Source of the DNA: CALACW01 sp963627915
Lineage (GTDB): Bacteria > Bacillota > Clostridia > Oscillospirales > Acutalibacteraceae
DNA length: 11,026 nucleotides
Reading direction: 5' to 3'
Assembly: GCA_963627915.1 (NCBI GenBank)
Contig: CAVGCY010000007.1
Span: 1-11,026 of the forward strand
The notes under the pieces are model-generated. The model was not told the DNA's origin and made no database searches. It worked only from the letters and a program-made list of their open reading frames with translations. Shown here in pieces: positions 1 through 7,373 of this stretch. Both the position numbers and the translations under genes were made by a program. Numbering within the stretch: the stretch's first letter is position 1; each line of letters begins with the position of its first letter.

Positions 1-348
1 GTTGCGCCGACCTGTACCAAAACCGGACTTACCGAGGGTTCGCACTGCTCAGTCTGCAATGAAATAATTGTAAAGCAGGAGATAATCCCCTCGCTCGGAC
101 ACAGCTTTGAAAACTACGTTTCGGATAACAACGCAACTTGTACTGTAGACGGAACAAAGACCGCAAAGTGTGAACGCTGTGATGCAACCGATACGCTTAC
201 AGACATCGGTTCAGCTAAAGGACACACTTTAGTTACAGATGAGGCGGTTGCACCGACTTGTACCAAAACAGGACTTACCGAGGGTTCGCATTGCTCGGTC
301 TGCAATGAAACGATTGTAGAGCAGGAGACAGCACCCGCGCTCGGACAT
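1..348 (+). repeat. Duplicated Cys-repeat unit, 246-bp period
   Basis: Bases 1-102 and 247-348 align without gaps, with about 88 of 102 positions identical by my count. The unit encodes a T-C-T-K-T-G-L-T-E-G-S-H-C-S-V-C-N-E block ending in LGH. The intervening 144 bases encode a more diverged repeat of the same type. The period of 82 residues indicates duplication of a two-repeat module. More copies may exist upstream of the window. Confidence 0.8.
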
Positions 349-3300
349 GATTTCAGTAATGAATGGACAATCGACAAAGAGGTGTCATGCACCGAAAACG
401 GCTCTAAATCTCATCATTGCTCACGCTGTGATGAAAAATCCGACATCACCGTTATTGAGGCTCTCGGTCATAATTACGGGGAATGGATTATCACGAGTGA
501 AGCAACATGCAAATCTGCCGGTTCTAAATACAGAACGTGCGATGTCTGCGGTTATAAAGAAAGCAGTACCATTGACAAACTCGAACACAATTTCGGTGAA
601 TGGGTTGTTATGAAGAAAGCGACCGTTTTGTCTGACGGTTTAAATCAGAGAATATGTAAGGACTGCGGTACGGTTGAATCCGAGGTTCTGCCGAAAATTG
701 AAATAGACATAGATACGAACAGCGGTTACGGACGTGCCGACTTTACGGTTGTAAATGCGCAGACTCTTAAGCCGATTAAGAATGCAAATATATTCATTTC
801 AACAGCTAACGACGGCGAAAATACATTCAGTACCGAAGAAAACGGTAAGGTAAGCATTATCCTTCCGGTCGGCAAACAAACCGTTTCCGTTTATGCAGAC
901 GGCTGTCTTACGCGTAATATCAGCGTAAATATCGAGTCCGGAATAAATACGGTTCCGCAAATCGGTTTGAGCGATAAGCCTGTGTATGAGGCGAAGGTAA
1001 CGCATCATCTGATGACAGCCGATGAAATTGAAGAGGCAGGTATAGACGTTTCCGCAGCGGACAATAACCATACATATAAGTATGAACTTAATCTCGAATT
1101 TGAACCGGGAATAGACTGGGTCAGCATTGCTTACTACTGGGGAGAGAGCGGAACGATTTACGGCGGTTCAGGTACCGCGCACGGTTCCGGTTCAGGTTCA
1201 GGTTCAGAAACTCCCGTAACATGGGTTTCCTCATCCGGCGCCGACGGTAAAGGCGGAGGATATTTCCTCATTCCGAGAGGAAACGGAGAGTCGCCGATAA
1301 GCGTCTATCCTGTAAGCGAGCATTTTTATTTGATTATCCGCGGTGAAGTCAAATGGCTTAAGGAAATGTTTGACGTTGAAATGCTTGTTATTAATAATTC
1401 AAATACCGATACGCTTGAAGAGCTTACCGCAACGTTAAATCTGCCCGAGGGACTTTCACTTGCCGATATGTCGGGTGAACAGCAGACGCTCGAACGGGAG
1501 ATAGGACATGTTGACTCAGGTTCAACGAAGTCCGTTCATTGGTATGTAAGAGGCGACAAAGCCGGAAGCTATCCGATTGAGGCAAGACTTCAGGGTAAGG
1601 TAATGCCGTTCGACGAAGAGATTGACGACGTTTACAGTGCTGAAAACTCTCTTCAGGTTTGGGCGGGAAACGCGCTTAATTTGAATTTTGAATTTCCGAG
1701 CGCGGCATATTACGGTGAGGATTATCCGATAACGATTACTCTTACCAATGTTTCGGATATAACATTATATAATGTGGGACATATCATTACCGGTATCGAA
1801 CAGGGTCGTGTAACTCATTATTCCGACGGCAAAAAGGAAGAAGAGGTTTATATGAGCACCGGTACAGTCGGAAGCGGATTCGCTCCGGAATTTAAACCCG
1901 GCGATAAGATTGTCATGGAGCTTTCGGTAAATATTCTCTTTGAATCAAAGCTGATGGAATATAAGCTGCAAAAGCTTATCGGAATTGTTGATGGCGTTGA
2001 ACAGCTGATGAAATATTATAAGTTGTTTAATGTGATTACGGATGCGGCAAATTTTCTTTACAAGAGTGTTTCAGGCTGTGTAGATGCCCTTAATACATTT
2101 ACCGAAAGCGTAACATGGGAAAGCGTAGTCACAGGCGCTGACAAAATCGAAAAGATTAAGATGTTTAATGCTTTACGCGAAAAAATTGCGGGTCTTGCGT
2201 CCAAATACGGTACTTCGGGCGATAAAACGATTGACGCAGCGTTTAAGCTTACTAATACATCTCTCGGTCATTCGCTTGATATGATTACGTCGGACCCGGG
2301 CACATGGCTTAAAGATGTAAATATAAAGGATATAAAAGCAATACTTGATCAGGTCAGCGCACTGGAAAACAGCTTGACAGGTTCGACAGCGACAAAATCA
2401 CGTAAATTTGATATTTACGATTCAATAAGGACTGCCATATCTGCGATACCGATTAATTTTGTGTTAAGTGACGTATTTATGGTTGAAGATGAGGACAACA
2501 CGACAAGCATTCCGTGGACGTACTCGGTTTCCGAGGCCTCTCCCAGATACTTCGGAGTTTCAAGCGTCAGTAAGTATCTGATGTCTCTGACTCAGGCAGC
2601 ATGCGCCGAGATGTACGATGAGGCAATGCCGTGGTATCTGAGGCTTGTTCCCGGGCTCGATGATCCGTTTAATTACGATGACGCTGTAAAATATATTCAG
2701 GCGACAGAGGACGAGATTGCTCTCGTTAAGGCAAAGGACGCTACAGGGGAAATTAAATTCAAATGCCGGGTTGAATCCGCCGATACTGAAAATACGTCAA
2801 AACTCAGAACGAGAGTCGCGTCGAACAGCATACAGAACGATTTTATTCTTGAATGCGACAATGAAACCGCGGTATTTGAAAACGGCGTTCTGACATTCAC
2901 CGGCGACGGTCTTATCAGCATTACGCCCAAAACGACAAACGGCGGAATACTTAATATCGAGGACAGCGAAGGCAATACGTATAAATATGAAATCAACGTT
3001 GTCGAGCAGCATGAATGCACAGCCGGCGAGCGCGAGGTTATCGTATCGCCTACGAATGATTACGACGGTTTTGCCGTAAAATGCTGTACTGTCTGCGGTG
3101 AGATTATGGATATCGAAACGCTTTCCGTCAGCGAGTGCTCTTCTCACAGCTTCGGCGAATGGACGGTTGAAACTCAGGCAACATGCTCCGCATGCGGAAT
3201 CAGAACGCGTTCATGCTACGAATGTGGTTATACGGAAACTGAGTATACGGACGCGTCCGACAGTCATACCGAGGAAGTGCGCAATGACGTTTCGGCAACA

Positions 3301-3978
3301 TGCACGCAGGACGGATATACGGGAGACGTTTACTGCTCTGTATGCGGTGAGCTTCTTGAAAGCGGAACGGTTATACCCGCGCTTGATCACAGCTACGGCG
3401 AGTGGACGAAGCTTGACGACAGTCAGCATCAGCGCGTTTGCGCAAATGATGAAAACCATGTTGAAAAATCGGCTCACAGCTGGGACGGCGGAGTTGTTAC
3501 AAAAACAGCAAGCTGCGGCGAGGAAGGCGTACTGACATATACATGCTCGGTCTGCCATGCTGAGAAAACCGAGATTATTCCCAAGACTGCTCACACGCAG
3601 GCAACAATAACCGGAAGCTCTGCGACCTGCACGCAGACAGGTTTGACTGACGGTGTAAAATGCTCGGTATGCGGTGGAATTATAACAGCTCAGGAGATAA
3701 TCCCCGCTCTCGGTCACGAGGACGGCGACAACGACGGCATCTGCGATGTTTGCGGTGAAGAAGCAAAGAACGATACCGACTGCGATACTGCCGGTCATGT
3801 CGATTCCGATAAAGACGGTATCTGCGACAGCTGCGGCGATACAATGCCCGAGGTTAAAAGCTGTAAGTGCATCTGTCACAAGAAGGGTATTGCAAAAATA
3901 TTCTACAAGATATTCAGATTTATCTGGAAAATCTTCGGAATGAAGAAAACCTGCGGATGCGGATTGGAGCATTATTAA
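1..3978 (+). CDS. Large Cys-repeat surface/secreted protein (5' partial)
   Basis: The frame is open from base 1 to the TAA at 3976-3978, giving 1,325 residues without a start, so the N-terminus and any signal peptide lie upstream. Residues 1-235 hold about six repeats of the form C-x(8-12)-CxxC-...-LGH; the sixth has lost its first Cys. Residues ~236-320 resemble a carboxypeptidase-regulatory-like beta-sandwich. A Gly/Ser linker sits near residues 388-403. Residues ~440-640 look like Ig/CARDB-type beta domains, ~640-800 is mostly helical, and ~910-1000 is beta again. More C/CxxC/H repeats fill ~1004-1240, followed by two D-x-D-x-D-G-x-C-D-x-C-G loops (~1241-1280) and a Cys-rich tail (1288-1325). 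The Cys/His spacing suggests metal binding or disulfides. Extracellular location and a binding or adhesion role are inferred; no catalytic motif is seen. An internal ATG at 382 has no reason to be the start because the same repeats continue upstream of it. Confidence 0.85.
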   Translation, partial: VAPTCTKTGLTEGSHCSVCNEIIVKQEIIPSLGHSFENYVSDNNATCTVDGTKTAKCERCDATDTLTDIGSAKGHTLVTDEAVAPTCTKTGLTEGSHCSVCNETIVEQETAPALGHDFSNEWTIDKEVSCTENGSKSHHCSRCDEKSDITVIEALGHNYGEWIITSEATCKSAGSKYRTCDVCGYKESSTIDKLEHNFGEWVVMKKATVLSDGLNQRICKDCGTVESEVLPKIEIDIDTNSGYGRADFTVVNAQTLKPIKNANIFISTANDGENTFSTEENGKVSIILPVGKQTVSVYADGCLTRNISVNIESGINTVPQIGLSDKPVYEAKVTHHLMTADEIEEAGIDVSAADNNHTYKYELNLEFEPGIDWVSIAYYWGESGTIYGGSGTAHGSGSGSGSETPVTWVSSSGADGKGGGYFLIPRGNGESPISVYPVSEHFYLIIRGEVKWLKEMFDVEMLVINNSNTDTLEELTATLNLPEGLSLADMSGEQQTLEREIGHVDSGSTKSVHWYVRGDKAGSYPIEARLQGKVMPFDEEIDDVYSAENSLQVWAGNALNLNFEFPSAAYYGEDYPITITLTNVSDITLYNVGHIITGIEQGRVTHYSDGKKEEEVYMSTGTVGSGFAPEFKPGDKIVMELSVNILFESKLMEYKLQKLIGIVDGVEQLMKYYKLFNVITDAANFLYKSVSGCVDALNTFTESVTWESVVTGADKIEKIKMFNALREKIAGLASKYGTSGDKTIDAAFKLTNTSLGHSLDMITSDPGTWLKDVNIKDIKAILDQVSALENSLTGSTATKSRKFDIYDSIRTAISAIPINFVLSDVFMVEDEDNTTSIPWTYSVSEASPRYFGVSSVSKYLMSLTQAACAEMYDEAMPWYLRLVPGLDDPFNYDDAVKYIQATEDEIALVKAKDATGEIKFKCRVESADTENTSKLRTRVASNSIQNDFILECDNETAVFENGVLTFTGDGLISITPKTTNGGILNIEDSEGNTYKYEINVVEQHECTAGEREVIVSPTNDYDGFAVKCCTVCGEIMDIETLSVSECSSHSFGEWTVETQATCSACGIRTRSCYECGYTETEYTDASDSHTEEVRNDVSATCTQDGYTGDVYCSVCGELLESGTVIPALDHSYGEWTKLDDSQHQRVCANDENHVEKSAHSWDGGVVTKTASCGEEGVLTYTCSVCHAEKTEIIPKTAHTQATITGSSATCTQTGLTDGVKCSVCGGIITAQEIIPALGHEDGDNDGICDVCGEEAKNDTDCDTAGHVDSDKDGICDSCGDTMPEVKSCKCICHKKGIAKIFYKIFRFIWKIFGMKKTCGCGLEHY
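1183..1206 (+). repeat. Hexamer tandem repeat encoding Gly-Ser linker
   Basis: Four tandem copies of GGTTCM (GGTTCC followed by three GGTTCA) encode alternating Gly-Ser inside the surface protein. They lie in a wider Gly/Ser-rich segment (about 1162-1209) that probably forms a flexible linker. Identical hexamers in frame can gain or lose copies without a frameshift. Confidence 0.75.
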
Positions 3979-4025
3979 TATAACTTCAGTACGACGCGTT
4001 TTGAAAATCGAATAACGTAAAAGAT

Positions 4026-4065
4026 CCGGGATTCGGATATGAAAGTCCGAATCCCGGGGGCTTTT
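4026..4065 (+). terminator. Rho-independent terminator of the surface-protein gene
   Basis: A perfect 12-bp stem, CCGGGATTCGGA (4026-4037) with TCCGAATCCCGG (4046-4057), has an 8-nt loop. It is followed by GGGC and a short TTTT run at 4062-4065. It lies 47 bases after the TAA of the surface-protein gene. The T run is short and slightly displaced from the stem, so termination may be shared with the next hairpin. Confidence 0.7.
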
Positions 4066-4069
4066 ATAC

Positions 4070-4106
4070 AAAAAAAGCTGTCCGGATTTTTTAACTCCGA
4101 ACAGCT
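4070..4106 (-). terminator. Terminator of the minus-strand operon (weakly bidirectional)
   Basis: Arms at 4076-4086 and 4096-4106 form an 11-bp stem with a 9-nt loop. Read on the minus strand, the single non-Watson-Crick position (4082/4100) is a permitted G-U pair, and the stem runs straight into a T run (A bases 4070-4075 on the + strand). Read on the plus strand the same position is a C-A mismatch and only CTTTT follows. It therefore mainly serves the minus-strand genes ending at 4127. Confidence 0.75.
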
Positions 4107-4126
4107 CTTTTGATTATCAAATTAAA

Positions 4127-4267
4127 TTACTTCGCAAGACCGTGGAAAATCGTTAATCCCTCAAAAGCGGAATCATCGCCCTTGATGAACGCGATTATTT
4201 TAATAAGCAGTGAGAAAAGGTCTGCAAGAAGCTGATTAACGTCATAATCTTTACCAAACTCGAACAT
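4127..4267 (-). CDS. Small hydrophobic protein, 46 aa, function unknown
   Basis: I do not recognise this gene. The frame runs from ATG (4267-4265) to TAA (4129-4127). A perfect GGAGG (plus-strand 4275-4279) sits 7 bases upstream of the ATG, which is the strongest evidence that it is translated. The 46-residue product begins MFEFGKDYDVNQLL. A hydrophobic segment of about 17 residues follows (ADLFSLLIKIIAFIKG), then a polar turn with GDD, and the C-terminus ends GLAK. There is no signal-peptide cleavage site, no Cys and no double-Gly leader. It could be a membrane-associated amphipathic helix. It lies 78 bases beyond the lipoprotein stop with no GC hairpin between, and just before a strong terminator, so it is probably the last gene of the dacF operon, though an AT-rich promoter of its own at 4280-4345 is possible. 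Confidence 0.65.
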   Translation of the reverse strand: MFEFGKDYDVNQLLADLFSLLIKIIAFIKGDDSAFEGLTIFHGLAK

Positions 4268-4345
4268 AACAGTACCTCCGTGTATTTTTATAATATTATA
4301 TTATCATATAAAGTCTGATTTATAATTAATTATTAGAAAAATAAT

Positions 4346-4924
4346 TTATTTGTCCATTAATTTATTGCCGTCTGCGTCGAATATTTCAACTCTTGTAAGT
4401 CCGTTATCGTTGTAATGACGCACTTCCTTGTTATAACCGTCGAGTCCGTTCGTTACGGTATATTCTATGAGTTTTCCGTCGTCAAATGTGAAAAAAGCCG
4501 ATGAGGAATCGTTTGTAATCGAGAGTACGGAGAGTTTTTCATTTTTATACTCGGCGTAAATATATTCTTTTGAATCCTTGTACATCTGAAGGGATCTGAA
4601 AACCTCGTCGTTATTTTCGTCATATCCGATATACTGCGTATTTCCGTAGGAATCGGTATATGTTTCGCTTTTTGCATACGCTTTGTTTTGTACCTCGACA
4701 GGCTCAACTGCCGAAAAATCGAGTTTTTTAAGCTCATTTTCCGCGATTTTTACGCAGTAATCCGCATATCCGGATTCACCCTCAAGCGGAACAGAGCTTT
4801 GAGCGTCCGATTTTGAGCTTGTTTCATTCGCTGACGGATTGTCCGAATCCGAAACTTTTTCGCATGCGCATAGACTTAAAACCGAAATAAAGGCAATAAT
4901 TGCGGTTATAATTCTTTTTTTCAT
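4346..4924 (-). CDS. Putative lipoprotein, unknown function
   Basis: The 192-residue product starts MKKRIITAIIAFISVLSLCAC: a basic n-region, a hydrophobic core, and an L-C-A-C lipobox with Cys21 as the predicted lipidated residue. This is followed by a Ser/Asp/Asn-rich linker to about residue 50. The rest (~52-192) is a small soluble domain rich in Tyr, Asp and Asn, with turn motifs such as YDENND and FDADGNK; I cannot assign a family. I chose the ATG at 4924 because AAGGA (4939-4935 on the minus strand) lies 10 bases upstream and because it gives a clean signal peptide. In-frame ATGs at 4933 and 4960 would add an unlikely prefix, and the one at 4960 overlaps the upstream gene. Its start is only 13 bases after the carboxypeptidase stop, so the two are almost certainly co-transcribed, suggesting an envelope role. 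Confidence 0.85.
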   Translation of the reverse strand: MKKRIITAIIAFISVLSLCACEKVSDSDNPSANETSSKSDAQSSVPLEGESGYADYCVKIAENELKKLDFSAVEPVEVQNKAYAKSETYTDSYGNTQYIGYDENNDEVFRSLQMYKDSKEYIYAEYKNEKLSVLSITNDSSSAFFTFDDGKLIEYTVTNGLDGYNKEVRHYNDNGLTRVEIFDADGNKLMDK

Positions 4925-4937
4925 TTTCACCATTTCC

Positions 4938-6581
4938 TTATTCAAACAGACTGAAATCAAATTCGTCCTCGTCTCCGACGCTTGCGGACGGGGGAGCGGG
5001 GCGGTTATTATTTTTATTGTTTTTGTTGACGGAATCCTTTTTTGTATCCGGTTCGCCGTGAGTTAAATCGGATATGTTTTTGCCGATTTGCTTACCGGTG
5101 GTTTTAGCTTTTGACATAAAGTCGGAAACAGATATGCTGTTTTTATTCTTCTGCGAGTGCTTCTTTTTTGCGCAACGGCTCATTTTTGATTTGATTCGGT
5201 AAGAATCGGCTTCCGATTTTCTTATTATCGTTTCGTCGTCATCCTCATCGTCTATTCTGTTTTCGATTCTCTGTTTATATTTTGAAACCTTTTTTCTGCC
5301 CTTATGCGCTACGGCGAAAATATATATTCCCGCGCCGGCGCCGGCGACTGCAAGAACGGTTAAGAATATCGGCGACGTCAGAATTGTTTTAATTAAATTT
5401 AAAACGAACATAAGAGCGTTTACATTAACGTCGTCGCCCGAAACGAGATCAACCTCGGCTACAATGGAATCTGCGTACATTATCTTCGCATGTCCGACCT
5501 TTTCGCCTTTTTTTATCGGCGCGTTTACCGATTCGGGCAAATCCGATTCAAAGTAAACGCTTGATTCGTCGACTCCCGACGGAACGAGCGCGTTTACCTT
5601 TTCGGCGGGAACTACTCTGATATGATCAACGTCTGCCGACAGCTTAACGGGCAGCTCGCAAACGTATGTGGATGTGTCCGCAACCGTTGCAAGATTCATG
5701 TTTGAAAACGCCCATTTAAACATTGTTTTGCAGTCGAGAAGCGCTGTGTTGTCGTTGTAACCGTCGCCGTCCTTGTCAACGTTCGGCGCTTTCATTGCTA
5801 CGGCTATATATGTATATCCGTTTTTTGTCGCTGTCGTGACAACGCTTCTGCCCGCCTTGGAGGTATATCCCGTCTTTATACCGCTTGCGTATTCATAATA
5901 GTAGAGCGAACGGTAGCTGTTTATTATATCAACGCTTGTGATAAGGTCGCGTTCCTCGCTCGTCTTATTCGTCGGACTGACAGTGTAATACACAGTGTCG
6001 CTGATTTCGGCAAGGACGGGGATATCAAGCATGTATTTTGCGATTTTAACAAGGTCGTTCGCCGTTGTGTACTGATTCTCGTCGTCGAGGCCGTGAGGGT
6101 TTGCGAAATGCGTGTTTTCACAGCCTAAATCCGATACGAATTTATTCATCATTTTAACAAAAGAATCGATATCTCCCGCAGTGTATTCGGCAAGAACGTT
6201 CGCCGCGTCGTTCGCGCTTTGAAGCATTAAGCAGTAAAGCAGATCTCTTACGCTTATCTCCTCGTCGGGAACAAGTCCCGCCATTGTGCTGCCTGTATTG
6301 TCAAGCGAACGTATCGCCGTCTGACTGACGGTTGTTTTCTCATCGAGATCCTTGCAGTTTTCAACGGTGAGAATTGCCGTTACTATTTTTACAAGTGAAG
6401 CGGGACTTGCTTTCTCGTCGGGGTTTTGGGAGAAAACAACCGTTCCGCTGTCCTTGCTGACAAGCAGATATATTTCGCTGTCGAGTTCCACAGCAGAATT
6501 GTACGCCGCCGAGGCGCATATCGGCAGAACGGAAAAAACAGTTATTAATAAAGTCATAATAAAAATAATGCATTTTTTCAT
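4938..6581 (-). CDS. dacF: D-alanyl-D-alanine carboxypeptidase (DacF/PBP5-like, peptidase S11)
   Basis: This penicillin-binding protein trims the terminal D-Ala from peptidoglycan stem peptides outside the membrane. Numbered from the chosen start, an N-terminal signal peptide ends near the A-S-A at residues 23-25. The three active-site motifs are present and in order: SLVK at 62-65 (nucleophile Ser62), SAN at 122-124 and KTG at 236-238. A beta-rich second domain follows to about residue 380. A membrane segment then spans ~403-426, after a short amphipathic stretch. Unusually, about 120 charged residues follow it, predicted cytoplasmic. At 547 residues it is far longer than typical S11 enzymes of roughly 380-440. 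The start at 6581 has AGGTG 7 bases upstream; the alternative ATG at 6587 would touch the ribosome binding site. It is the first gene of the lipoprotein operon. The symbol denotes the family; strict orthology is not shown. Confidence 0.9.
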   Translation of the reverse strand: MKKCIIFIMTLLITVFSVLPICASAAYNSAVELDSEIYLLVSKDSGTVVFSQNPDEKASPASLVKIVTAILTVENCKDLDEKTTVSQTAIRSLDNTGSTMAGLVPDEEISVRDLLYCLMLQSANDAANVLAEYTAGDIDSFVKMMNKFVSDLGCENTHFANPHGLDDENQYTTANDLVKIAKYMLDIPVLAEISDTVYYTVSPTNKTSEERDLITSVDIINSYRSLYYYEYASGIKTGYTSKAGRSVVTTATKNGYTYIAVAMKAPNVDKDGDGYNDNTALLDCKTMFKWAFSNMNLATVADTSTYVCELPVKLSADVDHIRVVPAEKVNALVPSGVDESSVYFESDLPESVNAPIKKGEKVGHAKIMYADSIVAEVDLVSGDDVNVNALMFVLNLIKTILTSPIFLTVLAVAGAGAGIYIFAVAHKGRKKVSKYKQRIENRIDDEDDDETIIRKSEADSYRIKSKMSRCAKKKHSQKNKNSISVSDFMSKAKTTGKQIGKNISDLTHGEPDTKKDSVNKNNKNNNRPAPPSASVGDEDEFDFSLFE

Positions 6582-6610
6582 AGACATTCACCTGAAGGAT
6601 AGTGTATAAT
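6581..6610 (+). promoter_or_regulatory. Promoter of the metallophosphoesterase gene
   Basis: TAGACA (6581-6586) and TATAAT (6605-6610) are separated by 18 bases, a good match to the housekeeping sigma consensus (5/6 and 6/6). The -35 box overlaps the start codon of the divergent carboxypeptidase gene. A ribosome binding site AAGAGGG (6628-6634) follows, 7 bases before the ATG at 6642. Confidence 0.55.
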
Positions 6611-6637
6611 ATATTCAATAACCGATTAAGAGGGTAA
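6608..6637 (-). promoter_or_regulatory. Possible promoter of the dacF operon
   Basis: On the minus strand TTACCC (plus-strand 6632-6637) and TATATT (6608-6613) are 18 bases apart. The -10 is a 5/6 match; the -35 is weak (4/6). Its -10 overlaps the -10 of the divergent promoter, so the two may compete for polymerase. This is a pattern match only. Confidence 0.3.
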
Positions 6638-6641
6638 TTTT

Positions 6642-7334
6642 ATGGTTTATGTTACTGGCGATACCCACGGGGATATCAGCCGTCTTTCGACTTCGGCTCT
6701 CAAATTTATGGAGCCGGGCGATACTTTGATAATTTGCGGAGACTTCGGATTTATTTGGGATAATTCAAAACGTGAGGATAAGATTCTCAGAAGCCTTGGT
6801 AAAAGAAGGTATAATATTTGTTTCATTGACGGTACGCATGAAAACTTCGGTCTGCTTGACCGCTATCCCGTCACTAAATTCAACGGCGGAAAGGTTCACC
6901 GTATTACGGGTAATCTTTACCATCTCATGCGCGGACAGCTTTACCGTATAGACGGCATGAGCATATTTACAATGGGCGGGGGAGAACTTCCCGACGCGGA
7001 ATACGTTGAGGTGGGCGACGAACTCGGCGGCGCTCAGCTCCCGAGCAGGGACGAGCTTCTTGCGGGCGTGGGCGTTATGGAGCTTGTCGATTATAACGTA
7101 GATGTGATAATAACTCATGAGCCTCCCGCAAGGACGAGAGAATTTCTTTTGCTTAATACGAATCAGGAGGCTAAATTTTCTTCGCTTAATACGTTTTTTG
7201 ATGAATTAAGTCTTCAGTGCACGTATAAAAAATGGTTTTTCGGCAGTATGCATGTCGATAAATTCATATCGTCGAATCAGATTGCGCTGTATAAAAATAT
7301 TGTCGACGCCAAAACGGGAATGAAGGTTAAATGA
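6642..7334 (+). CDS. Calcineurin-like metallophosphoesterase
   Basis: The 230-residue protein has no signal peptide, so it is probably cytosolic. It carries the calcineurin-like phosphoesterase signature: GDTHGD (6-11, with Asp7 and His9 as metal ligands), GDFG (33-36), GTHEN (64-68, the GNHE/D position), ITHEPP (157-162, His159), and a GSMH motif (201-204) at the usual GHxH position. Two canonical positions are thus changed: Asn to Thr65 and His to Ser202. Similar variants occur, as I recall, in clostridial members, so this may be a subfamily trait and not loss of function. The substrate cannot be told from sequence; phosphodiester or phosphomonoester hydrolysis is the family expectation. 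It appears to be transcribed alone, with its own promoter, a clear AAGAGGG ribosome binding site and a terminator directly after it. Confidence 0.85.
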   Translation: MVYVTGDTHGDISRLSTSALKFMEPGDTLIICGDFGFIWDNSKREDKILRSLGKRRYNICFIDGTHENFGLLDRYPVTKFNGGKVHRITGNLYHLMRGQLYRIDGMSIFTMGGGELPDAEYVEVGDELGGAQLPSRDELLAGVGVMELVDYNVDVIITHEPPARTREFLLLNTNQEAKFSSLNTFFDELSLQCTYKKWFFGSMHVDKFISSNQIALYKNIVDAKTGMKVK

Positions 7335-7346
7335 AAAATATTCGGG

Positions 7347-7373
7347 CGGAACGGTCTTCGTTCCGTTCTTTTT
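7347..7373 (+). terminator. Terminator after the metallophosphoesterase gene
   Basis: CGGAACG (7347-7353) pairs with CGTTCCG (7359-7365) across a 5-nt loop, and TTCTTTTT follows. An alternative register, GAACGG (7349-7354) with CCGTTC (7363-7368), runs directly into five Ts. The hairpin abuts and its T run overlaps the stop codon of the convergent alcohol dehydrogenase gene. On the minus strand Ts appear only some 10 bases beyond the stem, so termination in that direction is weaker. Confidence 0.75.

Noticed and set aside
1..711. CRISPR-like or mobile-element repeats at the left end
   Set aside because: The repeats are in frame, differ by substitutions spread over codons, and encode a Cys-repeat protein, so they are coding duplications.
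3211..4071. A 286-codon frame on the minus strand opposite the end of the surface-protein gene
   Set aside because: It is antisense to a clearly coding Cys-repeat region, its sequence shows no domain, and it runs through both terminator hairpins. Codon bias of the plus-strand gene explains the lack of stops.
5331..5346. GC-rich repeat of gcgccg in the carboxypeptidase gene
   Set aside because: It is simply the coding sequence for the alternating Ala-Gly run in the membrane segment; the frame is intact.
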